A stretch of DNA of 64,000 nucleotides from Pseudothauera rhizosphaerae (GTDB lineage: Bacteria; Pseudomonadota; Gammaproteobacteria; Burkholderiales; Rhodocyclaceae). Shown here piece by piece: positions 9,501 to 18,102 of the stretch. The stretch lies in NCBI RefSeq assembly GCF_004801305.1, contig NZ_SSOD01000021.1:30875-94874 (forward strand), written 5' to 3'. The notes beneath the pieces were generated by a model, which saw nothing but the letters and a program-made list of their open reading frames with translations, had not been told where the DNA came from and made no database searches. The number at the start of each line of letters is the position of its first letter. Position 1 is the first letter of the stretch. The position numbers and the translations under genes were made by a program.

Positions 9501-9695
9501 ATGGAAGAAGAACTCACCCAGCTCGAACACCGCATCGAGGAGATCGTGACCCTGTACGAAGGGGTGAAGGCCGAAAATCGCGAACTGCGCGGCCGGGTGG
9601 CGAAGCTGGAGGCGGACAACCGCGCCCACGCCGAGAAACTGCGCCTGGCCACCGACAAGCTGGAAAGCCTGCTCGCCAGGCTGCCGCAGGTCTGA
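9501..9695 (+). CDS. Small coiled-coil protein, ZapB-like
   Basis: A 64-residue acidic protein, MEEELTQLEHRIEEIVTLYEG at its start, predicted to be one continuous coiled coil with heptad Leu/Val/Ile spacing. It lies 16 bp upstream of zapA, as this small family commonly does in beta- and gammaproteobacteria. It probably helps organise the Z-ring as ZapB does. The functional statement is inferred from fold and neighbour. The start is preceded by GGAGG at 9477-9481, which is far, so initiation strength is unclear. Confidence 0.8.
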   Translation: MEEELTQLEHRIEEIVTLYEGVKAENRELRGRVAKLEADNRAHAEKLRLATDKLESLLARLPQV

Positions 9696-9711
9696 TCGGA
9701 GAGGGCGGGCC

Positions 9712-10008
9712 ATGGAAACCCTGGACATCAAGCTGCTGGGCAAGGAATACCAGGTCTCGTGCAGGCCGGACGAGCGCGAGGGGCTCCTCGCCGCGGTGGA
9801 ATTCCTCGACGGCAAACTGGCCGACGTGACCCGCCGGACGGGCTCCACGGGCGAGCGCCTGGCGATCATGACGGCGCTCAACGTCGCCCACGAACTCCTT
9901 CAGCAGCAGCGCGAGGGAGGGTTTGACTTGCAGGCGGCGAGGCGTAGAATCGGGCTCATGACGGCACGCTTGGACGGGGTGCTCGCCCAGCAGGAAAAGC
10001 TCTTCTGA
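9712..10008 (+). CDS. zapA: Cell division protein ZapA
   Basis: A 98-residue FtsZ-bundling protein. The N-terminal domain METLDIKLLGKEYQVSC and the central region with ERLAIMTALNVAHELL are typical, and the C-terminal half is helical. It follows the ZapB-like gene at 16 bp and is directly followed by the 6S RNA gene. The zapA-ssrS arrangement is conserved across many proteobacteria and supports both calls. Confidence 0.95.
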   Translation: METLDIKLLGKEYQVSCRPDEREGLLAAVEFLDGKLADVTRRTGSTGERLAIMTALNVAHELLQQQREGGFDLQAARRRIGLMTARLDGVLAQQEKLF

Positions 10009-10042
10009 GCGAATCCCGCGGGCGGGTCCGGGTGCCGGAGGA

Positions 10043-10230
10043 TCAATCCCCTGCAGTGTTCGTCGAAGCCGTAGATTCCTTGAACCAATGTCGAGAGACT
10101 TGGTCGCGGACCGTAGTGCCGGCGGTGTGCATGCCCCGATAGGGGAAGCCTGAAGCGGTGGGAATGCGACCACCCTGAACCCTAGGTTCAGGATGCCCGG
10201 CAGAGACGGCACAGGCGGGGGGCCAAAAGG
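10043..10230 (+). ncRNA. ssrS: 6S RNA
   Basis: Regulatory RNA that binds sigma70 RNA polymerase in stationary phase. Recognised from position directly after zapA and from motifs collinear with E. coli 6S RNA: CCCTGCAGTGTTCGTCGAAG near the 5' end, GTGTGCATGCCCCGAT before the central bubble, GGAAGCCTGAAGC, and a late hairpin CCTGAACCCTAGGTTCAGG. The 5' and 3' ends can pair (CCCCTGCAGTG with CACAGGCGGGG, imperfect). End points are approximate to about 10 bases. Confidence 0.88.
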
Positions 10231-10231
10231 G

Positions 10232-10264
10232 AAGGCGCGATTCGAAAGGGTCGCGCCTTCGTGC
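10232..10264. terminator. Hairpin terminator between 6S RNA and the TRAP operon
   Basis: A perfect 9-bp stem, AAGGCGCGA (10232-10240) with TCGCGCCTT (10251-10259), around a 10-base loop. It sits between the 3' end of 6S RNA and the stop of the convergent DUF1850 gene, so it can serve both directions. There is no long T run, so efficiency is uncertain. Confidence 0.6.
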
Positions 10265-10266
10265 GT

Positions 10267-10677
10267 TTACTGCCCCTCCGCCGGCTCGCCGGGCGCCGGG
10301 CACGCGCCCAGCGTGACGGCCGTGGGCTGCGCGGGCGCCGCCGGTAGCCCCGGCAGCCAGGCGTGCAGCGGCTTGCAGCGCCCGTCGACGCAGAGCTCGT
10401 AGCCCGCGGTGTAGGCGGAATGGGCCAGTTCCAGGCGTTCCAGTTCGCGCCCCACGGGATAGCGCCAGACGCCGTTCTTCAGTCGCGAGCCCTCCGGCGG
10501 CTCCATGCCCGCCCCGGAGCCGCGGACCCGCCCTTCGGCCAGATAGAGGGCGCTGCCACGTACCTGCCAGTCTTCCTCCCAGCGAACCTTCTCGATGGAG
10601 TGCGTCCACGCCAGCGTGAAGGCCTGCGTGCCGACGAAGGCCGACAGCAGGCCGCTGGCCAGGCACAGGCCGCTCAT
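10267..10677 (-). CDS. DUF1850 protein of a TRAP transporter operon
   Basis: A 136-residue protein from ATG at 10677, with an N-terminal hydrophobic stretch and the family pattern FTLAWTHSIEKVRWEEDWQV followed by conserved Gly/Pro positions and AHSAYTAGYELC. DUF1850 proteins are found at the ends of TAXI-TRAP operons, and their role is unknown. The start overlaps the stop of the fused permease gene by 4 bp (ATGA). Confidence 0.82.
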   Translation of the reverse strand: MSGLCLASGLLSAFVGTQAFTLAWTHSIEKVRWEEDWQVRGSALYLAEGRVRGSGAGMEPPEGSRLKNGVWRYPVGRELERLELAHSAYTAGYELCVDGRCKPLHAWLPGLPAAPAQPTAVTLGACPAPGEPAEGQ

Positions 10678-12710
10678 ACCGCCATTGCGGCCTGGCGCTT
10701 GCGCCAGGCGAGCAGGGCGAACAGCACGGCAGCGCCGGCGAGGCCGATCTCGTCGGTGATGGGCAGCGCGGCCACCAGGAACAGCGCGCAGAAGAAGGCC
10801 CAGATGCGCAGCGGCCAGCTCACCGGCTGCCACAGGTAGCCGACCGAGGCCACGCCCCACAGCCCGATCGCCACCAGGGCCTTGAGCACGATGTAGGCGA
10901 CGGCCAGCACGGTGGGGTCCCCCTGTAGCATCAGCTCCGGCGCATACACCGCCATGTAGGGCACCACGAAGCCGGCCAGGGCGATGCGCACCGCCTGCAC
11001 GCCGATCTTCATCCCCGACACGCCGGCGATCGGTGCCGCGGCGAAGGCGGCCAGCGCCACCGGCGGGGTGAGGTCGGCCATGATGCCGAAATAGAACACG
11101 AACATGTGGCTGACGATCAGCGGCACGCCCAGTTCCAGCAGCGCGGGCGCGGCCAGCGACGAGGTGATGATGTAGTTGGGAATGGTCGGGATGCCCATGC
11201 CCAGCAGCAGGCACACCAGCATGGTGAGCATCAGCGACAGCAGCAGGTTGTCGCGGCCCAGGGCGAGGATCATGTTGGCGAACGAGGTTGCGGCGCCGGT
11301 CAGGGTGAGCACGCCGATGATCACCCCCACCAAGGCGCAGGCCACGCCGACCGGCAGGGCATGGCGGGCACCGTCGGCCAGCGCGTTGATCGCGATGCGC
11401 AGCGTGGCGCGGCCGCCCTGGACGAAGGCGCAGACCGCGCACAAGGCGGCGATGATGGTCAGAAAGGCGGTGATGCCCCACTTGAGGAAGCCGGCGCAGG
11501 CGATGCCGAGTGCGATCCAGAATGCGTAACGCAGCGCGTTGCCGCGCAGGCGCAGCGCGATCGCCGCGCCGAAGATCAGTACCGCGGTGATCGCCAGCCC
11601 GACCGTGCCCGAGAACAGCGGCGTGTAGCCCGAGAACAGCAGCCAGACCAGAATGCCCAGCGGCAGCAGCAGATACCAGCCGTTGCGCACGGCGGCCCAC
11701 GGGTTGGGGCAGTCCTTCTTCGGCATGCCGTGCAGACCGACCCGCCCGGCTTCCAGGTGCACCATCCAGAATGCGGTGACGAAATAGAGGATGGCCGGAA
11801 TCACCGCCGCCTGGACGATCTCCACATAGGCCACGCCGATGGTCTCGGCCATGATGAAGGCGACCGCACCCATCACCGGCGGCATGATCTGGCCGCCCAT
11901 GCTGGCGGTGGCCTCGACGCCGCCGGCGAATTCCGCGCGGTAGCCGAAGCGCTTCATCAGCGGGATGGTGAATTGCCCGGTGGTGACCACGTTGGCCACG
12001 CCCGAGCCGTTGATGGTGCCCATCAGCCCGGAACTCACCACGGCCACCTTGGCCGGCCCGCCGCGGGTGTGGCCCACGGTGCCGAGCGCGAAATCGGTGA
12101 ACAGACGGATCATGCCGGCCTGTTCGAGAAAGGCGCCGAACAGGATGAACAGGAAGATGTAGGTCGAGCTGACGTAGGTCGGCACGCCGTAGATGCCCTC
12201 GGTGCCGAAGGTGAGGTGTTCGATGAGCTGGCCGAAGCCGTAGCCGCGGTGGGCGAGATCGCCCGGCAGATATTCGCCGAAGGCGGCGTAGGCAAAGAAG
12301 CCCGCGCAGATCAGCGGCAGGGCCGGCCCCATCATGCGCCGCGCGGCCTCGAACACGAACAGCAGCGTCAGCGTGCCGACGACGACGTCGGTCCGGGTCG
12401 GGTCACCGGCGCGCTGGATCAGGTCGGCTTCGAACACCCAGTGGTAGAGGGCGAGGACGAATGCGGTCAGCCCCACGGCCCAGGCCACCGGGGCGACTTG
12501 GCGGCCGCGCGGCAGCCATTGCGGAAACAGTGCGAAGGTCAGCAGCAGCAGAAAACCCACGTGGACCGCGCGCACCACCTGCGAGGACCACGGGTGGTAG
12601 GCGGCGACGATGAGCTGGAAGGTGGAGAACAGGACGGCGATGAGGAACAGGGCGCGGGCTTGCGGGCCCTTGTCCCAGCCGAACGGCGTGATCGGCACGG
12701 ATTCAGACAT
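10674..12710 (-). CDS. TRAP transporter fused permease (small plus large subunit)
   Basis: A 678-residue inner-membrane protein with many helices. It combines a four-helix DctQ-like N-terminal part with a DctM-like part, the arrangement seen in TAXI-type TRAP systems. Recognisable segments include SSTYIFLFILFGAFLEQAGM, KVAVVSSGLMGTINGSGVANV and GGQIMPPVMGAVAF. It works with the periplasmic TAXI protein encoded upstream, 76 bp away. The transported compound is unknown, though neighbouring glutaryl-CoA genes make a dicarboxylate or related organic acid plausible (inference only). Confidence 0.92.
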   Translation of the reverse strand: MSESVPITPFGWDKGPQARALFLIAVLFSTFQLIVAAYHPWSSQVVRAVHVGFLLLLTFALFPQWLPRGRQVAPVAWAVGLTAFVLALYHWVFEADLIQRAGDPTRTDVVVGTLTLLFVFEAARRMMGPALPLICAGFFAYAAFGEYLPGDLAHRGYGFGQLIEHLTFGTEGIYGVPTYVSSTYIFLFILFGAFLEQAGMIRLFTDFALGTVGHTRGGPAKVAVVSSGLMGTINGSGVANVVTTGQFTIPLMKRFGYRAEFAGGVEATASMGGQIMPPVMGAVAFIMAETIGVAYVEIVQAAVIPAILYFVTAFWMVHLEAGRVGLHGMPKKDCPNPWAAVRNGWYLLLPLGILVWLLFSGYTPLFSGTVGLAITAVLIFGAAIALRLRGNALRYAFWIALGIACAGFLKWGITAFLTIIAALCAVCAFVQGGRATLRIAINALADGARHALPVGVACALVGVIIGVLTLTGAATSFANMILALGRDNLLLSLMLTMLVCLLLGMGIPTIPNYIITSSLAAPALLELGVPLIVSHMFVFYFGIMADLTPPVALAAFAAAPIAGVSGMKIGVQAVRIALAGFVVPYMAVYAPELMLQGDPTVLAVAYIVLKALVAIGLWGVASVGYLWQPVSWPLRIWAFFCALFLVAALPITDEIGLAGAAVLFALLAWRKRQAAMAV

Positions 12711-12736
12711 GGCGGTTCCCGGGGGATGCGGCGATG

Positions 12737-12761
12737 GCGCCCGCCCGCAACCGGGCGGCGC
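12737..12761 (-). other. Intercistronic GC hairpin between TAXI gene and permease
   Basis: An imperfect GC-rich inverted repeat, CGCCCGCCCG around CAA and then CCGGGCGGCG, lies in the 76-bp gap between the binding-protein gene and the permease gene. It could stabilise the upstream message or attenuate read-through, giving more binding protein than permease. This is inferred from position only. Confidence 0.4.
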
Positions 12762-12786
12762 AATCGCGGTTGGCTGGGGACGCGGC

Positions 12787-13737
12787 TTACTTCAGCAGGC
12801 CGACTTCGCGGTAATACTTTTCCGCACCGGGGTGCAGCGGCAACGGCATACCGTTCGCCGCCTCTTCCCTGACGATGCCCTTGGCCGCGGAGTGGGCCGC
12901 GGTGAGCTGGTCGAGGCGCTCGAACATCGCCTTGACCATGATGTAAACGGTGTCGTCCGGGACGCCGGAATGGGTGACCAGGAGGTTGCGGATACGCGCG
13001 GTGGGAATGTCGGCGGTCTGGCCCTGGTAGGTGTTGGCCGGAATCACGCCGGCCTGATAGGCCGGATCGCCGATCCTGGCGACGACCTCCGCCGGCACGG
13101 GGACGACGACGATCTGGACCGCGTTGGCGAGGTCGCGCAGCGAGGCGACACCGAGGCCGGCCGACTGCAGGGTGGCGTCGAGTTGGCGGTTCTTGATCAG
13201 TTCGACCGATTCGCCGAAGGGCAGGTATTCCACCTTGCCCAGGTCGGCGTAGGACATGCCGGCCCCCCTGAAGATGGCGCGTGCGTTCAGCTCCGTGCCC
13301 GAGCGTGCGGCGCCCACCGACACCCGCTTGCCCTTGAGGTCGGCCAGCGTGGTGATGCCCGACTCGGCCGAAGCCACGATCTGGATGTAGTTCGGGTAGA
13401 TCGCGGCCAGCCCGCGCAGCTTGTCGAGCTTGTTCTTGAAGCCGGCGTCCTCGACCCCGTTCCACGCGTCGGACACCGCATCCCCGAGCGAGAAGGCCAC
13501 TTCGCCGCGGCCGGCCTGCAGCAGGTTGAGGTTTTCCGCGCTGGCCTTGGTCGACTGCACGCTGGTGCGCGCATTCGGGATGCTGTCGCCGTAGACCTTG
13601 GACAGCGCCACGCCCAGCGGGTAATACACGCCGCTGGTGCCGCCGGTGAGGACGGTGACGAACTGCTGCTGGGCATGGGCCGCGCCGGCGGCGAGAAGGG
13701 TGGCGGCCGCAAGGCCAATGGTGCGAATCAACTTCAT
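12787..13737 (-). CDS. TAXI-family TRAP transporter solute-binding protein
   Basis: A 316-residue periplasmic protein with a signal peptide (MKLIRTIGLAAATLLAAG, cut after AHA near residue 22). The mature start FVTVLTGGTSGVYYPLG and the segment VQSTKASAENLNLLQAGRGE define the TAXI family. It is the first gene of the TRAP operon, followed by the permease and DUF1850 genes. Ligand unknown. The 146-bp upstream gap to the CoA-transferase stop contains no gene and presumably carries the operon promoter. Confidence 0.92.
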   Translation of the reverse strand: MKLIRTIGLAAATLLAAGAAHAQQQFVTVLTGGTSGVYYPLGVALSKVYGDSIPNARTSVQSTKASAENLNLLQAGRGEVAFSLGDAVSDAWNGVEDAGFKNKLDKLRGLAAIYPNYIQIVASAESGITTLADLKGKRVSVGAARSGTELNARAIFRGAGMSYADLGKVEYLPFGESVELIKNRQLDATLQSAGLGVASLRDLANAVQIVVVPVPAEVVARIGDPAYQAGVIPANTYQGQTADIPTARIRNLLVTHSGVPDDTVYIMVKAMFERLDQLTAAHSAAKGIVREEAANGMPLPLHPGAEKYYREVGLLK

Positions 13738-13883
13738 GGTCGTCTCCTACCTGGTTGATCAAACGAGTTGTTATTGGCTTGTCTTTCCGGCCGGTTTCTG
13801 CGCCCGGTCATCGGTACGGCTGGGGTACTCTGCCCCGCGTGGCGAATGCGCGCCTATCGGTGTTTGCCCGCAGGCGCAGGTTT

Positions 13884-15077
13884 TCAGCCTATCGTGCCCT
13901 CCCTGCGCAGCGCGGCGATGCGGGCCGCACCCATGCCGGGCAGGCGCGCGAGCACGGCGTCGGTGTGCTCACCCACGGCCGGCGGCGCGTTGCGGTAGAC
14001 GGGCGGTGTGGCCGACAGACGCAGCGGATTGGCGACCTGCGGGATGCTGTCCACCTCGGTGCGCAGGCCGCGGTGCACGATCTGCGGGTCGGCGAACACC
14101 CGCGCCAGGTCGTTGATCGGTCCGCCCGGCACGCCGGCGGATTCGAGTGCCGCCACCCAGTCGTCGGTGCTCCTCGCCACCGTGGTCTGGCGCAGCAGCG
14201 GGATCAGTTCGCGGCGGTTCTCCACCCGCGCGGCATTGGTGGCGAAGCGCGGGTCGGTGGCCCATTCGGGGCGTCCGGCCAGCTCGCAGAAGGCGGCCCA
14301 CTGGCGGTCGTTGCCGATGGTCAGCACCATGTCGCCGTCCGCGGTGGGGAAGGCCTGGTAGGGCACGATGTTGGGGTGGGCGTTGCCCATGCGGGTGGGC
14401 GCCCTGCCGGAGACGAGATAGTTCATCGCCTGGTTGGCGAGGCAGGCCACCTGCACGTCCAGCAGCGCCAGGTCGATGTGCTGGCCTTCGCCGCTGCGCT
14501 CGCGGTGGGCGAGCGCGGCCAGGATGCCCACGGTGGCATACAGCCCGGTGAGGATGTCGGTGAGGGCCACGCCCACCTTCTGGGGCGGGCCGTCCGGCTC
14601 CCCGGTGAGGCTCATCAGCCCGCCCATGGCCTGCAGCAGGAAGTCGTAGCCGGGGCGTTCCGCGTAGGGGCCGTCCTGGCCGAAGCCGGTGATGGAGCAA
14701 TACACCAGGCGCGGGTTCTCCGCACGCAGGCTCCCGTAGTCCAGGCCGTATTTCGCCAGCCCGCCGACCTTGTAGTTCTCGATCACCACGTCGGCCTCGC
14801 GGGCTAGTTGGCGTACCAGTTCCTGGCCGTCCGGGCGGGTGATGTCGATGGCCACCGACTGCTTGTTGCGGTTGGTGGCGAGGTAGTAGGCGGCCTCGCG
14901 CCGCCCGCCGGCCTCGAACCAGGGCGGGCCCCAGGCGCGGGTATCGTCGCCGCTGCCGGGGCGTTCCACCTTGATCACCTCCGCGCCCAGATCGCCGAGC
15001 AGTTGCGAGGCCCACGGTCCGGCGAGTACGCGGGAGAGGTCCAGCACCCGCAGATGGGAGAGCGCGCCTTGGTTCAT
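13884..15077 (-). CDS. CaiB/BaiF family CoA-transferase (probably glutarate/succinyl-CoA type)
   Basis: Class III CoA-transferase of 397 aa from ATG at 15077. It begins MNQGALSHLRVLDLSRVLAG and contains AEVIKVERPGSGDDTR, NRNKQSVAIDI and the catalytic Asp region GYDFLLQAMGGLMSLTG. It lies 2 bp after the stop of the glutaryl-CoA dehydrogenase gene, so the two are co-transcribed. Such pairs activate glutarate to glutaryl-CoA for the dehydrogenase. The exact CoA donor is not visible in the sequence. Confidence 0.9.
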   Translation of the reverse strand: MNQGALSHLRVLDLSRVLAGPWASQLLGDLGAEVIKVERPGSGDDTRAWGPPWFEAGGRREAAYYLATNRNKQSVAIDITRPDGQELVRQLAREADVVIENYKVGGLAKYGLDYGSLRAENPRLVYCSITGFGQDGPYAERPGYDFLLQAMGGLMSLTGEPDGPPQKVGVALTDILTGLYATVGILAALAHRERSGEGQHIDLALLDVQVACLANQAMNYLVSGRAPTRMGNAHPNIVPYQAFPTADGDMVLTIGNDRQWAAFCELAGRPEWATDPRFATNAARVENRRELIPLLRQTTVARSTDDWVAALESAGVPGGPINDLARVFADPQIVHRGLRTEVDSIPQVANPLRLSATPPVYRNAPPAVGEHTDAVLARLPGMGAARIAALRREGTIG

Positions 15078-15079
15078 GC

Positions 15080-16273
15080 TCAGCAGAAGGCCTGGATGCC
15101 GGTCTGGGCGCGGCCGAGGATCAAGGCGTGGATGTCGTGGGTGCCCTCGTAGGTGTTCACCACCTCCAGGTTCACCAGGTGGCGGGCCACGCCGAACTCG
15201 TCGGAGATGCCGTTGCCGCCCATCATGTCGCGCGCCAGGCGGGCGACGTCCAGCGCCTTGCCGCAGGAATTGCGCTTCATGATGCTGGTGATCTCCACCG
15301 CCGCCGTGCCTTCGTCCTTCATGCGCCCCAGGCGCAGGCAGCCCTGCAGCGCCAGCGTGATCTCGGTCTGCATGTCGGCGAGCTTCTTCTGCACGAGCTG
15401 GTTGGCGGCCAGCGGGCGGCCGAACTGCTTGCGGTCCAGCACGTACTGGCGCGCGGCGTGCCAGCAGAATTCGGCCGCACCCAGCGCGCCCCAGGCGATG
15501 CCGTAGCGCGCCGAGTTGAGGCAGGTGAAAGGGCCCTTGAGGCCGCGCACGTCGGGGAAGGCGTTCTCGTCCGGGCAGAACACTTCGTCCATGACGATCT
15601 CGCCGGTGATGGAGGCGCGCAGGCCCACCTTGCCGTGGATGGCCGGCGCGGACAGGCCCGTCCAGCCTTTTTCCAGCACGAAGCCGCGGATGCGCTCCTC
15701 GCCGTCCGCATCGGCTGCCTTGGCCCACACCACGAAGACGTCGGCGATGGGGCTGTTGGTGATCCACATCTTGCTGCCCGTGAGCAGCCAGCCGCCGTCC
15801 ACCTTCTTCGCCCGGCTCGCCATGGAGCCCGGGTCGGAGCCGTGGTCCGGCTCGGTGAGGCCGAAGCAGCCGATGGATTCGCCGCTGGCGAGCTTGGGCA
15901 GGTACTTGCGCCGGGTGGCCTCGTTGCCGAACTCGAAGATCGGCACCATGACCAGCGAGCTCTGCACGCTCATCATCGAGCGGTAGCCCGAATCCACCCG
16001 CTCGACCTCGCGCGCGATCAGCCCATAGCTCACGTAGTTGAGGCCGGCGCCGCCGTATTCCTCGGGGATGGTGGGGCCGAGCAGGCCCAGTTCGCCCATC
16101 TCGGCGAAGATCGCCGGGTCCGTGTGTTCATGGCGGAAGGCCTCGGTGATGCGCGGCATCAGCCTGTCCTGTGCGTAGGCGCGCGCGGTGTCGGCCACCA
16201 TGCGTTCCTCGGCGGTGAACTGCCGGTCGAGCAGCAGGGGGTCGTCCCAGTGGAAGGAAGGATTGCCGGACAT
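15080..16273 (-). CDS. gcdH: Glutaryl-CoA dehydrogenase
   Basis: FAD enzyme oxidising and decarboxylating glutaryl-CoA to crotonyl-CoA. ATG at 16273 is preceded by AGAGG and gives 397 aa. Acyl-CoA dehydrogenase signatures include [17 protein letters not shown] and [18 protein letters not shown]. The C-terminal [16 protein letters not shown] carries the catalytic Glu and the arrangement typical of glutaryl-CoA dehydrogenases. The IclR gene is divergent, and GTTC/GAAC palindromes occur in the shared promoter. The pathway serves benzoate-type aromatic, lysine or tryptophan degradation. Confidence 0.94.
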   Translation of the reverse strand: MSGNPSFHWDDPLLLDRQFTAEERMVADTARAYAQDRLMPRITEAFRHEHTDPAIFAEMGELGLLGPTIPEEYGGAGLNYVSYGLIAREVERVDSGYRSMMSVQSSLVMVPIFEFGNEATRRKYLPKLASGESIGCFGLTEPDHGSDPGSMASRAKKVDGGWLLTGSKMWITNSPIADVFVVWAKAADADGEERIRGFVLEKGWTGLSAPAIHGKVGLRASITGEIVMDEVFCPDENAFPDVRGLKGPFTCLNSARYGIAWGALGAAEFCWHAARQYVLDRKQFGRPLAANQLVQKKLADMQTEITLALQGCLRLGRMKDEGTAAVEITSIMKRNSCGKALDVARLARDMMGGNGISDEFGVARHLVNLEVVNTYEGTHDIHALILGRAQTGIQAFC

Positions 16274-16294
16274 GTGCGCCTCTTTGGTTCTGTT

Positions 16295-16311
16295 GTTCTG
16301 CAATGCGGAAC
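16295..16311. promoter_or_regulatory. Candidate IclR operator at the gcdH promoter
   Basis: GTTCTGCAATGCGGAAC is a 17-bp near-perfect palindrome (7 of 8 arm pairs), 22 bp upstream of the gcdH start. A further half-site GTTCTGCA lies at 16315-16322. Its arms match the palindrome over the IclR start codon (16410-16426). Confidence 0.6.
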
Positions 16312-16409
16312 TATGTTCTGCAAAAGTGCTATCATCCTGACAAAATTTCCAGCCGAATGGAAGTGTTCGGCTTATGAATTAACGTTGAATTTAGAATTTA
16401 GATGGAAAT

Positions 16410-16426
16410 GTTCCGCCATGCAGAAC
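16410..16426. promoter_or_regulatory. Candidate autoregulatory operator over the IclR start codon
   Basis: GTTCCGCCATGCAGAAC repeats the gcdH-promoter palindrome with two more mismatches and includes the ATG of the IclR gene at 16418. Binding here would block initiation of its own gene. The shared arm TGCAGAAC/GTTCTGCA in two places in one divergent region supports a single regulator. Confidence 0.5.
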
Positions 16427-17218
16427 AATGATGCGAGCGTTCCGGGTGCGGGCGATACCGACGGCGACCGCCAGTTCGTCACCGCGCTGGCCCGCGGGCT
16501 GGAGGTGCTGCGCTGCTTCTCCGCCCAGAACCGGCTGCTGTCCAACGGCGAACTGGCCGCCCGCACCGGGCTGGCCAAGTCCACCGTGTCGCGCCTCACC
16601 CATACCCTGGTGCAGCTCGGCTATCTGAAGCTGGACGAGGCCTCCGGGCGCTACAGGGTGACGCCCGCGGTGCTGGCGCTGGGCCACGCGGCGCTGGGCA
16701 ACGTCCGGGTGCGGGAGATCGCCCGCCCGCTGATGCAGGACCTGGCCGAGTACGCCCACGCGCTGGTGTCGCTGGCCACCCGCGACCGCCTCAACATGAT
16801 CTATCTGGAAAACTGCCGGCCGCGCTCGCTGGTGACGCTCAAGGTCAGCACCGGCACCCAGTTGCCGATCACCACCACCTCCATCGGGCGCGCCTTCCTG
16901 TGCGCGCTGCCGGCGGCCGAGCGCGACTTCCTGCTGGCGCAGGTGAATCGGCGCGAACCGGAGGACTGGCCGGAGATCGAGGCGGGGGTGCAGCACGCCA
17001 TGGACGAGTACCGCGCCCACGGCTACTGCACCTCGCTGGGCGACTGGAACCGCGACACCAATGCGGTGGCGGTGCCGCTGACCTGCCCGGACCACGATCT
17101 GCTGGTGCTGTCGGCCAGCGGGCCGGCTTTCGCGCTGACCGCCGAGCGCATCGAAAAGGACCTGGGGCCGCGCCTGGTCTACCTGGCGCGCAGCATCGAG
17201 GCCGCGGCCGGCACGTGA
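16418..17218 (+). CDS. IclR-family transcriptional regulator of the glutaryl-CoA module
   Basis: A 266-residue regulator. The N-terminal winged helix-turn-helix contains TALARGLEVLRCFS and GELAARTGLAKSTVSRLTHTL, followed by the IclR effector-binding domain. ATG at 16418 was chosen because the hydrophilic leader and HTH follow directly. Longer upstream frames are shadows of gcdH. It is divergent from gcdH and the CoA-transferase. The effector is likely a CoA ester or dicarboxylate of that pathway (inference). Confidence 0.92.
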   Translation: MQNNDASVPGAGDTDGDRQFVTALARGLEVLRCFSAQNRLLSNGELAARTGLAKSTVSRLTHTLVQLGYLKLDEASGRYRVTPAVLALGHAALGNVRVREIARPLMQDLAEYAHALVSLATRDRLNMIYLENCRPRSLVTLKVSTGTQLPITTTSIGRAFLCALPAAERDFLLAQVNRREPEDWPEIEAGVQHAMDEYRAHGYCTSLGDWNRDTNAVAVPLTCPDHDLLVLSASGPAFALTAERIEKDLGPRLVYLARSIEAAAGT

Positions 17219-17291
17219 CAGGGGGCGGTCGCAGGCGGCACAATCGCTCGCTTTGCCGGAGCACACCTTCCCCGGCTGGGCGGACAAAGCG

Positions 17292-18098
17292 ATGAGTTTC
17301 GATCTGTGGTGGCTGAGCTATCCGGTGCTGGGGGCCTTCGTCGGCTTTTTCGCCGGCCTGCTGGGCGTTGGCGGCGGCGGCATCATGGTGCCGATGCTGA
17401 CCACGTTGTTCCTGGCGCAAGGCTTCCCGCTCGAAAGCGTGGTGCATATGGCGCTGGGCACCTCGATGGCGGCCATCGTGCTGACTTCCATCTCCAGCCT
17501 GCGCACCCACCATGCCCACGGGGCGGTGCACTGGGACATCGTGCGCCATATCACGCCGGGCATCCTGCTGGGCACCTTCGGCGCCACCTTCATCGCCTCG
17601 CGCGCCAGCACCGCTGGGCTGGCGATCTTCTTCGCCCTGTTCATGGCCTACGTGTCGCTGCAGATGCTGGCCAACGTCAAGCCCAAGCCCTCCCGCGAAC
17701 TGCCCGGCCCGCTCGGGCTCGCCGGGGTCGGCGTCGGCATCGGCGGCATCTCCGCGCTGGTGGCGATCGGCGGCGGCTCCCTGTCGGTGCCCTTCATGAC
17801 CTGGTGCAACGTGAAGATGCAGAACGCCATCGGCACTTCGGCGGCCATCGGCCTGCCCATCGCGCTGGCCGGCACGCTGGGCTATCTGGTCAACGGCTGG
17901 GGTACGCCCGGCCTGCCGCCCCTGACCGTGGGCTACGTCTACCTGCCCGCGCTGGTGCTGGTGGCGCTGGTGAGCATGTGGACGGCGCCGACGGGTGCGC
18001 GCCTCGCCCACCGCCTGCCGGTGGCCACGCTGAAGAAGATCTTCGCCGGCGTGCTGATGCTGCTGTGCGTGAAGATGCTGCACGGCATCTTCAGTTGA
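17292..18098 (+). CDS. TSUP-family (TauE/SafE) sulfite/organosulfonate-type permease
   Basis: A 268-residue membrane protein with about eight helices. Both repeated TSUP signatures are present: FFAGLLGVGGGGIMVPML in the first half and ISALVAIGGGSLSVPFM in the second. ATG at 17292 follows the IclR stop by 73 bp. It converges on the enoyl-CoA hydratase-like gene (4-bp gap). TSUP members export sulfite, sulfoacetate or related anions. The substrate here is unknown. Confidence 0.9.
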   Translation: MSFDLWWLSYPVLGAFVGFFAGLLGVGGGGIMVPMLTTLFLAQGFPLESVVHMALGTSMAAIVLTSISSLRTHHAHGAVHWDIVRHITPGILLGTFGATFIASRASTAGLAIFFALFMAYVSLQMLANVKPKPSRELPGPLGLAGVGVGIGGISALVAIGGGSLSVPFMTWCNVKMQNAIGTSAAIGLPIALAGTLGYLVNGWGTPGLPPLTVGYVYLPALVLVALVSMWTAPTGARLAHRLPVATLKKIFAGVLMLLCVKMLHGIFS

Positions 18099-18102
18099 AC
18101 CC

